Shown one piece after another: positions 1-7,175 of a DNA stretch of 7,669 nucleotides. The position numbers and the translations under genes were made by a program. Position 1 is the stretch's first letter; each line of letters starts with the position of its first letter. The notes beneath the pieces are model-generated. The model ran no database searches. It had not been told where the DNA came from and was given only the letters and a program-made list of their open reading frames with translations. Source of the stretch: DASRTE01 sp035316885 (GTDB taxonomy: Bacteria > Actinomycetota > Actinomycetes > Jiangellales > Jiangellaceae); contig DATHII010000363.1 in NCBI GenBank assembly GCA_035316885.1, positions 1 to 7,669 on the forward strand. Reading direction: 5' to 3'.

Positions 1-1821
1 GGGTTCTGGGGCGATCGCCAAGGACTCAATGCGTCGGCGACCCTCGATCACTGCCTGAGATGGGTGGACCGGGTGGGGTGGCTGGCGAACTTCCAGATGG
101 CCGCCGACGGTGGGCTGCCCGGGGCCCGGCGCGGACGCGAGTTCTCGGATTCGGAGATCTACAAGCTCACCGAGGCGATCGCCTGGGAGTCGGCCCGCGG
201 TGACCGGTCCGGCCCTACCGTGGACGATCTCGTCGCCCTCATCGGCCGCGCACAGGATCCCGACGGTTACCTCAACACGGCATTCGGGCGGGCCGGCCAG
301 CCCGCCCGGTACAGCGACCTGGAGTGGGGGCACGAACTCTACTGTCACGGTCATCTGATCCAAGCCGCAGTGGCACAGGCCCGGGTCGGCGACGGGCCGC
401 TTCTCGAGATCGCGACCAGGGCCGCGGACCACGTATGCGAAACCTTCGGCCCTGGTGGAAACGACGGCATCTGCGGGCATCCCGGCATAGAGATGGCCCT
501 CGTCGAGCTCGCCCGGCTCACCGGCCAGGAGCGCTACCTCGACCAGGCGGCCCGGTTCGTCAGCCGCCGAGGGCACGGGCGGCTGGCGGACATCGACTTC
601 GGGCGCGCCTATTACCAGGACGACATCCCCGTCCGGGAGGCGTCGATCCTGCGGGGTCATGCGGTGCGCGCTCTCTACCTCGCCGCCGGCGCCGTGGACG
701 TCGCGGTGGAGACCGGTGACGACGCGCTGCTCGAGGCCGTCGTCAGCCAGTGGGACGCCACCGTCGCCCGGCGCACGTACCTGACCGGCGGCATGGGGGC
801 GCGGTATTCGGGCGAGTCGTTCGGCGAGGACTTCGCGCTGCCGCCGGACCGCGCCTACTCCGAGACCTGCGCGGCTGTGGCGTCGGTCATGCTCAGTTGG
901 CGACTGCTGCTCGCGACCGGCGATCCGCGGTACGCCGACCTGGCCGAACGGACGCTGTTCAACGTGGTCGCAACGTCTCCCGCCAGCGATGGACGGTCGT
1001 TCTTCTACGTGAACACCCTGCACCAGCGCCGTCGCGGCACGCCGTGGGATCCCGACGCGGTCAGCCCCCGACCGTGGAGCAATCTGCGGGCACCGTGGTT
1101 CGACGTGTCGTGCTGCCCCATGAACGTCGCACGGCTGCTGGCCAGCCTCGCGGCGTACGTGGCAACCGCCGACGGCAACGCGATACAACTCCACCAGTAC
1201 ACGGACGCGGACATCAGGACGACTCTCGATGCCGGCGATGTCGAGCTCCGCGTGCGCACGGAGTATCCGGACGACGGGGCCGTGACGGTCGAGGTGACCG
1301 AGGCGCCGTCGAAACCGGTGACACTCTCGCTCCGGGTGCCGCCGTGGGCCAATTCCCGGGCGCAGCTGACCGAGCCGGGCGGAGGTCCGGCGCGGATCGC
1401 TGACGCGAGAGTGATGCAGGTCCGCCGCGCCTTCGGCGTCGGGGACGTCATCCGGCTCGATCTGCCGGTGGAACCGCGCTGGACGAGCGCCGACCCGCGC
1501 ATCGACGCCGTTCGCGGCATGATCGCGGTCGAGCGCGGCCCGGTCGTGCTCTGTGTCGAATCGGTGGACCTGCCCGCAGAGGTCGACGTCGATGCCGTGC
1601 GGGTCGATCCACGGAAGCTGCCGGTCGACGACGGCGGACGCGTCGTCGTGACCGGCTCGCTGGTCGAACCGGTCGGTGCCGGCTGGCCCTACCGGGACGC
1701 GGGCACGGCACCGTCCGGTATGCGCCGGGACGCGGAGATTCCGATGCTGCCGTATCACTCGTGGGCGAACCGTGGCCCCGCCACGATGCGCGTCTGGCTG
1801 CCCACCACCGAGCTGCCGTAG
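1..1821 (+). CDS. GH127 (DUF1680) beta-L-arabinofuranosidase, 5' end cut by window
   Basis: The family hydrolyses terminal beta-L-arabinofuranosyl residues, for example splitting beta-1,2-arabinobiose to L-arabinose. The characterised member is HypBA1 of B. longum, which is cytosolic. The frame is open from base 1, and the first residues read GFWGDRQGLN, then a stretch ending in GWLANF. This is the family's usual N-terminal block, so the GTG at 64 is internal and probably 30-50 residues lie outside the window. Visible length is 606 residues against about 650 for HypBA1. Catalytic features are intact. The acid/base Glu is in GESF (codon 814-816). The zinc ligands are Glu and Cys of SETC (codons 862-864, 868-870) and the Cys pair in VSCCPMN (1111-1116), whose first Cys is the nucleophile in HypBA1. 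The Glu-to-Glu spacing of 16 residues equals that of HypBA1 (E322/E338). The C-terminal third is a beta-sandwich. The gene ends in TAG 90 bases before the GH121 gene. Whether it has a signal peptide cannot be seen. GH146 is related and is the main alternative. Confidence 0.93.
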   Translation, partial: GFWGDRQGLNASATLDHCLRWVDRVGWLANFQMAADGGLPGARRGREFSDSEIYKLTEAIAWESARGDRSGPTVDDLVALIGRAQDPDGYLNTAFGRAGQPARYSDLEWGHELYCHGHLIQAAVAQARVGDGPLLEIATRAADHVCETFGPGGNDGICGHPGIEMALVELARLTGQERYLDQAARFVSRRGHGRLADIDFGRAYYQDDIPVREASILRGHAVRALYLAAGAVDVAVETGDDALLEAVVSQWDATVARRTYLTGGMGARYSGESFGEDFALPPDRAYSETCAAVASVMLSWRLLLATGDPRYADLAERTLFNVVATSPASDGRSFFYVNTLHQRRRGTPWDPDAVSPRPWSNLRAPWFDVSCCPMNVARLLASLAAYVATADGNAIQLHQYTDADIRTTLDAGDVELRVRTEYPDDGAVTVEVTEAPSKPVTLSLRVPPWANSRAQLTEPGGGPARIADARVMQVRRAFGVGDVIRLDLPVEPRWTSADPRIDAVRGMIAVERGPVVLCVESVDLPAEVDVDAVRVDPRKLPVDDGGRVVVTGSLVEPVGAGWPYRDAGTAPSGMRRDAEIPMLPYHSWANRGPATMRVWLPTTELP

Positions 1822-1878
1822 CGGAGACGGCCGAAGGGAGGATGCAGCGCTGGATTCCGATATCACCTGGGCTTGTGA

Positions 1879-1894
1879 TTGTGAACGCTAACAA
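1879..1894 (+). promoter_or_regulatory. LacI-family-type operator TTGTGAACGCTAACAA
   Basis: This is a 16-base imperfect palindrome centred on the CG at 1886/1887. Comparison with its reverse complement gives 12 of 16 identical positions. The shape TGTnAnCGnTnACA is typical of operators bound by LacI/GalR-family sugar regulators, which have a central CG with TGT and ACA outer arms. It ends six bases before the GGAGG of the GH121 gene, so a bound repressor would block transcription or early elongation. The regulator is not in the window. The identity of its ligand (arabinose or arabinobiose) is inference. Confidence 0.6.
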
Positions 1895-1900
1895 GACACC

Positions 1901-1905
1901 GGAGG
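1901..1905 (+). promoter_or_regulatory. Ribosome binding site GGAGG for the GH121 gene
   Basis: A full GGAGG lies six bases before GTG 1912. It fixes that GTG as the start, and the start is followed immediately by a well-formed signal peptide. Confidence 0.85.
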
Positions 1906-1911
1906 CATCAC

Positions 1912-4900
1912 GTGAGACGACATCCCAGATCCGTCCGACGCGGGCTTGCCGCTCTTCTGGCGGCCGGCCTGGTGCTGCCGGCGACGGCCGGCCAGGCGTC
2001 GGCGACGAACCACATACCACCCGAGGTCGACCCCGGCACGCCCGCGTACGGCGGCCTCGACGATCCCGTTCCCGACGAGCCGGTCGCCCTCGACCCGTCC
2101 GCCAGCATGCTGGAGGACATCTACGACGCGGACGTGGCCGCCGGCGGCGATTCGTACTGGATCGACCGCATCTTGGAGCGGCCCGCCGGCGGCAGCGGAG
2201 GGAACAATCTCTACACCCGTGGTCGCGCGTTGTTCATGTACACCCACTCCGCCGGGGCGCTCGGCTTCGGCGGTGGATGGGCCTACCGGGAGCGCCCGAC
2301 CGGCTCGAGCCAGAACATGTACATGGTCAGCGTCTCCGGCGCCTCCTTCACCGAGTCCACCGGCGACCGGGCGCAGTACCCCAGCCACTGGACCAGCGTG
2401 CACAACGCCACCGGCCTGACTGCGGAGCAGACGAAGTTCATCACGCACAACAACGTGGCCGTAACCCTGCTGACGTTGACCAACACCGGTGGCTCGACGA
2501 CCGGCCGGACCGTCACGGCGACCTCTCCCCCGACCAGCGAGACGACCGCCGACGGAACCGAGCGAACCGGCGAGGTCACGGCCCGCTATCAGGTCACGAC
2601 GGTGACACCACGCTTCAGCGGCGACGGTTTCGAGGTCGACGGCGACGATTTGGTCCGGAACGTCGAGCTGGCGCCGGGGGCGTCGATCACCCTCAAGTTC
2701 CAGTTCGGCGCGACCACAGAGGAACTGCCGGAGTCCAACCAGGAGTACGAGCGCTACCGCGACTACACCGCCGACGAGGCCTTGAGCACCCACCTCGAGG
2801 AGTACAACCGCTGGTGGGTCGACAACGTCCCGTACATCGACGTCCCGGACGAGAACGTCATGAAGATGTCCTACTACCGGACGTTCCTCAACCGCTTCAA
2901 CTACGTCGACGCGAACGTCCCGGGCAACGACTACCAGTTCCCCGTGTCCCTGGAAGGGGTTCTGGGCTACAACAACGCGATCCAATTGACCCAGCCCATG
3001 CACATGCAGGACCTGAAGTACTTCAGGGACCCCATCTATACGTACGGGAACCTGCTGTCGTCCGGCGAGATGTCGAGGTGCGCCGCGTTCACCGACAATC
3101 CGGGCTCGCACAGCTGGGGCAACACCTACGAGCAGTACATCGCGCGCGAGGGCTGGAACTCGTACAAAGTCCACGGCGGCGACGACGCTCTCGTTCGGAA
3201 CTACGCCCACTACGCCGAGTGCGACATCAAGGGGCAGATCGACAAGTACGACACGAACGGTGACCTCCTCATCGAGTACCCCCACGGCTTCCTGACCGGC
3301 AACGACGCCGACTCGATCTCCTTCCGCTGGGCACACCCGAACGCGGGCAACCCGGCGAACCGTCAGGACCGTGCGGAGTCCGCGTTCTGGTACGCGGGCG
3401 CTCGGGCCGCCGCGGAGGCGTACGGACTGCTCGGCGAGGACGACAAGGCAGCCGAGATGACCGAGATCGCCGACACCATGCAGGACGGGATCTTGAGCAT
3501 GTGGGACGACGCGCCGGTCGTGCCGGAAGGCGACGAGCGCCCGGGCCACGTGTTCAAGCACCGGCTGGTGAGCAATGGCGAGCTCATCCCGTGGAAGGAC
3601 CAGCAGAACTTCGCGCCGTTCATCGAGCGGGTCGCGCCGACCGACGACCCGAAGTACCGGGAGGCGCTGCGTTACTACGCCGACGCCGACGAGTTCCCGA
3701 TCATGCCGTTCTACACCGCCAACCAGGCCGACAACGCCGAGGCGGCGGCCATCGGACGGGGCGGTTCGAACAACTTCTCGAACATCAACTCGACGCTTCA
3801 GGCACAGGTCTTCTCCGCGGCCCTCCGCGACTACCCGTCGCAGTACGTGACGCCGGGGATGTACCGAGCACTGCTCGAGTGGCTGACCTGGGTGCAGTAC
3901 GTGGGCGGTAACAACACGCTGCCGAACAACAACGAGTTCTTCTTCAACTGGAACCCGACCACGCAGACCTTCGGCCGGTCCGGGATCCATCACAACATCC
4001 TGGGTGCCTACAACTTCATGATCATCGACGACATCGCCGGAGTCCGCCCGCGTCTCGACGACGTGCTGGAGCTGTGGCCGATCGACGTGGGCTGGGACTA
4101 CTTCACGGTCAACAACCTCAGTTATCACGGCAAGGACCTGACCGTGGTCTGGGACCGCCCGGGCGTCGACCACTACGGCGGCGCGGTACCGGACGGCTTC
4201 TCCGCATACCTCGACGGGCAGCGGCTGTTCACGCTGGACAACCTCGCGCACGTGACCTTCGACGGCGAGACCGCCGAGGTGACCGTGCTCGACGACAGCG
4301 GCGCGGAGGTCGTATTCGGCGTCACTAGCGAGCCGCCCACCAACCGGAACCAGTGCTCGGGCGACGGGTGGCGGACCTTCTACAACCCGTCGTTCCGGAG
4401 CGTGGGCGTCTGCCGGGCGTGGGTTCAGAGCGGCGGCAACGTCGAGGGTGTCACCGGGCCGCTGCTCTCCGCAGACGACATCAGCCTGCGACGGAACGAT
4501 CGCATGGTCGACATGCTCCAGAAGGCCGGCCGCGACATCACTCGCGAGACCGGTGATGCGGAGAACCTGGCTGAGGGGCGTCCGGTCGTGGCCTCGTTCA
4601 CAACGACGACGCCGGCAGCACGCGCGACGGCACCTGAGTTCGCGGTAGACGGGTTCACTGTGAGCGGGTTGCCCGCGATGGCGGGCGGCAACAACTTCAG
4701 CCGCCCCGGCTACGTGTCGCCGAACACGATCTGGGGCACCGAAGGCTCGCCCAACAGTGAGGACTGGCTGGAGGTCGATCTGGGGTCGCCGCAGGAGATC
4801 GACAACATCAAGCTCTACTTCTACAGCGACAAGGACTACGACCCGCAACAGAACTCCGACGGCGACACCTACCGGGAACCGCTGATCTACCGGCTGCAGT

Positions 4901-5814
4901 ACCACGACGGGTCGGACTGGGTGACCATCTGGGGCCACCGCAGTCCGGAGCGTCCGCTGCCGAACTTCAACGAGGTCGCGTTCCCACGCGTGACCACCGA
5001 CCGGGTGCGTCTGATGGTGACCCCGCAAGGCGACTACGGCGTCGGGTTGAAGGAGATCCAGATCTTCAACACCGGCATCGACGTCGAGCCGCTCACTGCG
5101 CCGCAGGTCCTGGCGTCTGCGACGCCGCTCTCCGGGTTCGCGCCGCTCACGGTGCAGTTCACCGCCGTCGCGGAGCACCCCGAGGGGGACGACATGACCC
5201 TCGAGTGGGACTTCGGTGACGGGAACAGCTCCGACGAGCTGAGCCCTGAGCACACCTACACGGAACCGGGGTCGTACACCGCGACCTTCACTGCGACCGA
5301 CAGTGACGGCGAGACCGGTACCGCGTCGGTGGACATCGAGGCGGTCGAGTTCGACGGGAACCTCGCCCAACTCGCCACGGCGACGTGCTCGGTCACATCT
5401 CCTTGGGAGAACTGTCAGGGCATCAACACCGGCGTGGATCCAACGACCAGCAACCCGGGGATCGGCGTCGGCTGGGGCACCTGGCCCAACGGCGGCACCC
5501 AGTGGATGCAGCTGACTTGGGACGAACCCATCGAAACCGCCAGCTCGGACGTCTACTGGTACCAGGACTCCCCGGACGGCAGCAACAGCGGCGTGAAGCG
5601 CCCTGCCACGTGGGTCATCCAGTACTGGGACGACGCCGCCCAGGCCTGGGTCGACGTCGGCAACCCGAGCGGGTACGGCACCGAACTCAACCAGTACAAC
5701 TCGACGACGTTCGATGCCGTGACCACGACGGCGCTCCGCGCCACGGTCGAGACGAGGAGCGACGCCGTGGGCTTCGGCGCGTTGCAGTGGAAGGTCTGGG
5801 AGATCGAGGACTAG
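1912..5814 (+). CDS. Secreted multidomain glycoside hydrolase, GH121-like (beta-L-arabinobiosidase), with F5/8C and PKD domains
   Basis: GH121 enzymes (HypBA2) release beta-1,2-arabinobiose from plant hydroxyproline-rich glycoproteins outside the cell. Residues 1-31 are a signal peptide: an Arg-rich start, an Ala/Leu core, and cleavage after ASA (A31). About 32-280 is an N-terminal beta-sandwich, about 290-735 an alpha-helical barrel with many aromatic pairs, and about 740-805 a C-terminal beta-sandwich. Residues 813-843 form a small two-Cys module. About 884-1055 is an F5/8 type C domain, 1064-1145 a PKD domain (WDFGDG at 1099-1104), and 1147-1300 a second F5/8C-like domain. Candidate acidic residues are E348 (SLEGVLGYN), D465 or D467 (GNDADS) and E675 (NNNEFF). 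The 348-675 span of 327 is close to the 330 between E383 and E713 of HypBA2. There is no membrane anchor or LPXTG. The protein is 1300 residues against 1943 in HypBA2. The GH127 neighbour supports the call. Alternatives are another GH63-like barrel family, such as GH142 or an MGH1-like enzyme. Confidence 0.72.
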   Translation: MRRHPRSVRRGLAALLAAGLVLPATAGQASATNHIPPEVDPGTPAYGGLDDPVPDEPVALDPSASMLEDIYDADVAAGGDSYWIDRILERPAGGSGGNNLYTRGRALFMYTHSAGALGFGGGWAYRERPTGSSQNMYMVSVSGASFTESTGDRAQYPSHWTSVHNATGLTAEQTKFITHNNVAVTLLTLTNTGGSTTGRTVTATSPPTSETTADGTERTGEVTARYQVTTVTPRFSGDGFEVDGDDLVRNVELAPGASITLKFQFGATTEELPESNQEYERYRDYTADEALSTHLEEYNRWWVDNVPYIDVPDENVMKMSYYRTFLNRFNYVDANVPGNDYQFPVSLEGVLGYNNAIQLTQPMHMQDLKYFRDPIYTYGNLLSSGEMSRCAAFTDNPGSHSWGNTYEQYIAREGWNSYKVHGGDDALVRNYAHYAECDIKGQIDKYDTNGDLLIEYPHGFLTGNDADSISFRWAHPNAGNPANRQDRAESAFWYAGARAAAEAYGLLGEDDKAAEMTEIADTMQDGILSMWDDAPVVPEGDERPGHVFKHRLVSNGELIPWKDQQNFAPFIERVAPTDDPKYREALRYYADADEFPIMPFYTANQADNAEAAAIGRGGSNNFSNINSTLQAQVFSAALRDYPSQYVTPGMYRALLEWLTWVQYVGGNNTLPNNNEFFFNWNPTTQTFGRSGIHHNILGAYNFMIIDDIAGVRPRLDDVLELWPIDVGWDYFTVNNLSYHGKDLTVVWDRPGVDHYGGAVPDGFSAYLDGQRLFTLDNLAHVTFDGETAEVTVLDDSGAEVVFGVTSEPPTNRNQCSGDGWRTFYNPSFRSVGVCRAWVQSGGNVEGVTGPLLSADDISLRRNDRMVDMLQKAGRDITRETGDAENLAEGRPVVASFTTTTPAARATAPEFAVDGFTVSGLPAMAGGNNFSRPGYVSPNTIWGTEGSPNSEDWLEVDLGSPQEIDNIKLYFYSDKDYDPQQNSDGDTYREPLIYRLQYHDGSDWVTIWGHRSPERPLPNFNEVAFPRVTTDRVRLMVTPQGDYGVGLKEIQIFNTGIDVEPLTAPQVLASATPLSGFAPLTVQFTAVAEHPEGDDMTLEWDFGDGNSSDELSPEHTYTEPGSYTATFTATDSDGETGTASVDIEAVEFDGNLAQLATATCSVTSPWENCQGINTGVDPTTSNPGIGVGWGTWPNGGTQWMQLTWDEPIETASSDVYWYQDSPDGSNSGVKRPATWVIQYWDDAAQAWVDVGNPSGYGTELNQYNSTTFDAVTTTALRATVETRSDAVGFGALQWKVWEIED

Positions 5815-5840
5815 CCCACTCCAGCGGCTCGTCGAGAGTT

Positions 5841-5877
5841 CGGCTGGGGCCACGAGAGTGCCTCGCGGCCCCAGCCG
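5841..5877 (+). terminator. Strong GC-rich hairpin after the GH121 gene
   Basis: CGGCTGGGGCC (5841-5851) pairs perfectly with GGCCCCAGCCG (5867-5877). After one A/C mismatch, CGAG (5853-5856) pairs with CTCG (5862-5865), leaving a five-base loop. It begins 26 bases after the stop. There is no T-tract, as is usual for actinobacterial terminators. It could also be a processing or stability element. Confidence 0.75.
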
Positions 5878-5907
5878 GCCAGGACCGACGGCGAGTACCC
5901 CCTGGCC
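5877..5907 (+). repeat. Second inverted repeat next to the terminator
   Basis: GGCCAGG (5877-5883) is the reverse complement of CCTGGCC (5901-5907), with a 17-base spacer. It abuts the hairpin at 5841-5877 and shares base 5877 with it. It may be a backup terminator stem or part of the control region of the downstream reductase. The sequence does not decide between these. Confidence 0.35.
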
Positions 5908-5934
5908 TCTCCCGACGTGCGAACAAAGAAGAAT

Positions 5935-5938
5935 GGAG
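5935..5938 (+). promoter_or_regulatory. Ribosome binding site GGAG for the aldo/keto reductase gene
   Basis: GGAG lies eight bases before ATG 5947. The upstream in-frame GTG at 5917 has no such site before it, and it would add ten residues (MRTKKNGARA) not expected at the start of this family. ATG 5947 is therefore chosen. Confidence 0.75.
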
Positions 5939-5946
5939 CACGTGCC

Positions 5947-6963
5947 ATGAAGCCGTTGCCGAGCGGGCCACTCGGCCGGACCGGCATGGCCATCAGCCGG
6001 GTCGGCATCGGCGCGTGGGCGTTCGGTGGTGGCGGCTGGCTCGACAGCTGGGGTGCGCAGGACGACGCCGAGTCGATTGCGGCCATCCGGCACGCCGTCG
6101 ACAGCGGCGTGAACTGGATCGACACCGCACCGATCTACGGGCTGGGACACGCCGAGGAGGTCGTCGGCCGCGCGCTGCAGCAGATCCCGGCCGACGAGCG
6201 ACCGTACGTGTTCACCAAGGCCGGGGTCATCTGGGATCCCCGGCGCCCGCACGACAAGCCGGCGCTGGTCGGTCGCGCGGCCAGCATCCGGCGTGAGCTC
6301 GAGGACTCGCTGCGTCGGTTGCGGCTCGACCACATCGACTTCTACCAGGTGCACGCGCCGCCCACCGACGGTACGCCGCTCGCGGAGTACTGGCAGACCT
6401 TCTGCGACCTCCGGCGGGAGGGCAGGGTGCGGGCCATCGGGCTGTCCAACCACGATGCCGCGCAACTCGACGCGGCCGAGGCCATCGGACATGTGGATGC
6501 CGTGCAACCGCGTTTCAACCTGATCCACCGTGACGCCGTGGACGTGCTCGCCTGGAGCGCCGCGCACGCCACCGGGGCGATCGTCTACAGCCCGATGGCG
6601 TCGGGCCTACTCAGCGGGTCGTTCACTGCGGCCCGCGCAGCCGCGCTGGACGAAGACGACTGGCGGCGCCGGCATCCCGACTTCACCGGCGACGCGTTGG
6701 CCCGGAACCTGGCACTGGCTGAGGCACTCGGCCCGATCGCCTCCCGCCATGGCGTCACCGTCGCCGCCGTGGCGGTGGCTTGGACGCTGGCCTTCTCCGG
6801 GGTCACCGCCGCGATCGTGGGCGTCCGCCGGGCCGGCCAGCTCGATGCCTGGTTGTCAGCCGCCGGCCTCGAGCTCGACGACTCCGACCTGGCCCGGATC
6901 GCCCAGGCGATCGAGCGCACCGGGGCAGGCTCCGGTCCGGCGCTCCCCCCGCACGCGGCGTGA
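5947..6963 (+). CDS. Aldo/keto reductase, NADPH-dependent, 338 residues
   Basis: This is a complete cytosolic TIM-barrel oxidoreductase that interconverts an aldehyde, ketone or sugar hemiacetal and its alcohol or lactone using NAD(P)H. The start reads PLGRTGMAISRVGIGAWAFG, the usual first strand. The catalytic tetrad is complete: D59 and Y64 (WIDTAPIYG), K91 (FTKAG) and H136 (YQVHAPP). Later family blocks are GLSNHD, VQPRFNLIHR, YSPMASGLLSG, and near the C-terminus AIVGVRRAGQLDAW, the phosphate-binding region of the cofactor site. Length is normal for the bacterial IolS/YajO-like branch. The gene follows GH121 by 132 bases, with a terminator-like hairpin between, so it may have its own promoter. 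Context suggests a sugar substrate such as L-arabinose, but the sequence does not show which. The family call is very secure and the substrate is unknown. Confidence 0.93.
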   Translation: MKPLPSGPLGRTGMAISRVGIGAWAFGGGGWLDSWGAQDDAESIAAIRHAVDSGVNWIDTAPIYGLGHAEEVVGRALQQIPADERPYVFTKAGVIWDPRRPHDKPALVGRAASIRRELEDSLRRLRLDHIDFYQVHAPPTDGTPLAEYWQTFCDLRREGRVRAIGLSNHDAAQLDAAEAIGHVDAVQPRFNLIHRDAVDVLAWSAAHATGAIVYSPMASGLLSGSFTAARAAALDEDDWRRRHPDFTGDALARNLALAEALGPIASRHGVTVAAVAVAWTLAFSGVTAAIVGVRRAGQLDAWLSAAGLELDDSDLARIAQAIERTGAGSGPALPPHAA

Positions 6964-6971
6964 CTCCCGGC

Positions 6972-6991
6972 CGCATCACGACGCATCACGG
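6972..6991 (+). repeat. Tandem 10-base repeat CGCATCACGA / CGCATCACGG
   Basis: The two adjacent copies differ only at the last base. They begin nine bases after the reductase stop codon. Nothing suggests a function, and a small slippage duplication is the simplest reading. Confidence 0.6.
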
Positions 6992-7018
6992 TCGCCAAAG
7001 CGGTTGCCGAAACGATGA

Positions 7019-7067
7019 GGCAGCCGTGTCCGGAACCCGGTCCTGACCCGCCATCTGCGCGGCTGCC
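7019..7067 (+). terminator. Possible terminator hairpin downstream of the aldo/keto reductase
   Basis: GGCAGCCG (7019-7026) and CGGCTGCC (7060-7067) are perfect reverse complements. The 33-base loop can itself fold partly through GGA/TCC pairing. The structure lies 55 bases after the reductase stop and has no T-tract. The long loop makes this much weaker than the hairpin at 5841-5877. Confidence 0.3.
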
Positions 7068-7091
7068 AGTAGATCGACACAACCCGGCTCC

Positions 7092-7175
7092 CGCGACGAC
7101 TTGGCCACGCCCAACGTCGCGGCTTCCCTCGCCGTACTCGCTGGCATCGCGGAATCAGATGCTGTCTGCGGCGGC
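7092..7175 (+). pseudogene. Possible remnant of a small helical actinobacterial protein
   Basis: The frame beginning at 7092 reads RDDLATP and then NVAASLAVLAGIAESDAVCG, an amphipathic Ala-rich helix. From memory it resembles a block shared by short actinobacterial helical proteins (pattern N-x-A-LAVLAGIAAADAICG). Upstream the frame meets a TGA at 7044-7046. Downstream it turns into His/Arg/Pro-rich sequence and stops at 7272. No start codon with a ribosome binding site fits. It may be a chance helix-like frame, so confidence is low. Confidence 0.28.

Larger units (their letters stand above)
1822..1911 (+). promoter_or_regulatory. Intergenic control region of the GH121 gene
   Basis: This spacer lies between the GH127 stop and the GH121 start. 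It holds an 8-base palindrome, CAGCGCTG (1845-1852), a tandem TTGTGA TTGTGA (1873-1884), the operator-like site at 1879-1894 and the ribosome binding site. I find no convincing -35/-10 pair and no terminator after GH127. The two genes may therefore be cotranscribed, with additional local control of the secreted enzyme. Confidence 0.45.

Noticed and set aside
1919..1950. Twin-arginine (Tat) signal in the GH121 protein, from the Arg pair at residues 9-10
   Set aside because: The context SVRRGLAAL lacks the Ser/Thr directly before RR and the following Phe-Leu-Lys pattern. An ordinary Sec peptide explains it as well.
1761..3263. A 500-codon + strand frame overlapping the end of GH127 and the start of GH121
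   Set aside because: It is Arg-rich, overlaps both real genes out of frame, has no motif and no ribosome binding site.
5938..5945. Palindrome GCACGTGC before the reductase start, considered as an operator
   Set aside because: It is only eight bases and overlaps the ribosome binding site and start region. Nothing else supports regulator binding.
5917..5946. Upstream GTG start for the aldo/keto reductase
   Set aside because: No ribosome binding site precedes it, while ATG 5947 has GGAG at eight bases and begins at the usual family position.
1888..6567. A 4.7-kb open frame on the minus strand opposite the GH121 gene and part of the reductase
   Set aside because: It mirrors two well-supported + strand genes, has a biased Val/Arg/Leu/Gly composition with no recognisable domain, and long stop-free antisense frames are expected in very high-GC coding DNA.
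6990..7013. Two 12-base near-repeats GGTCGCCAAAGC / GGTTGCCGAAAC, considered as an operator or repeat array
   Set aside because: There are only two copies with 9 of 12 matches, no dyad symmetry typical of an operator, and no spacer structure of a CRISPR array.
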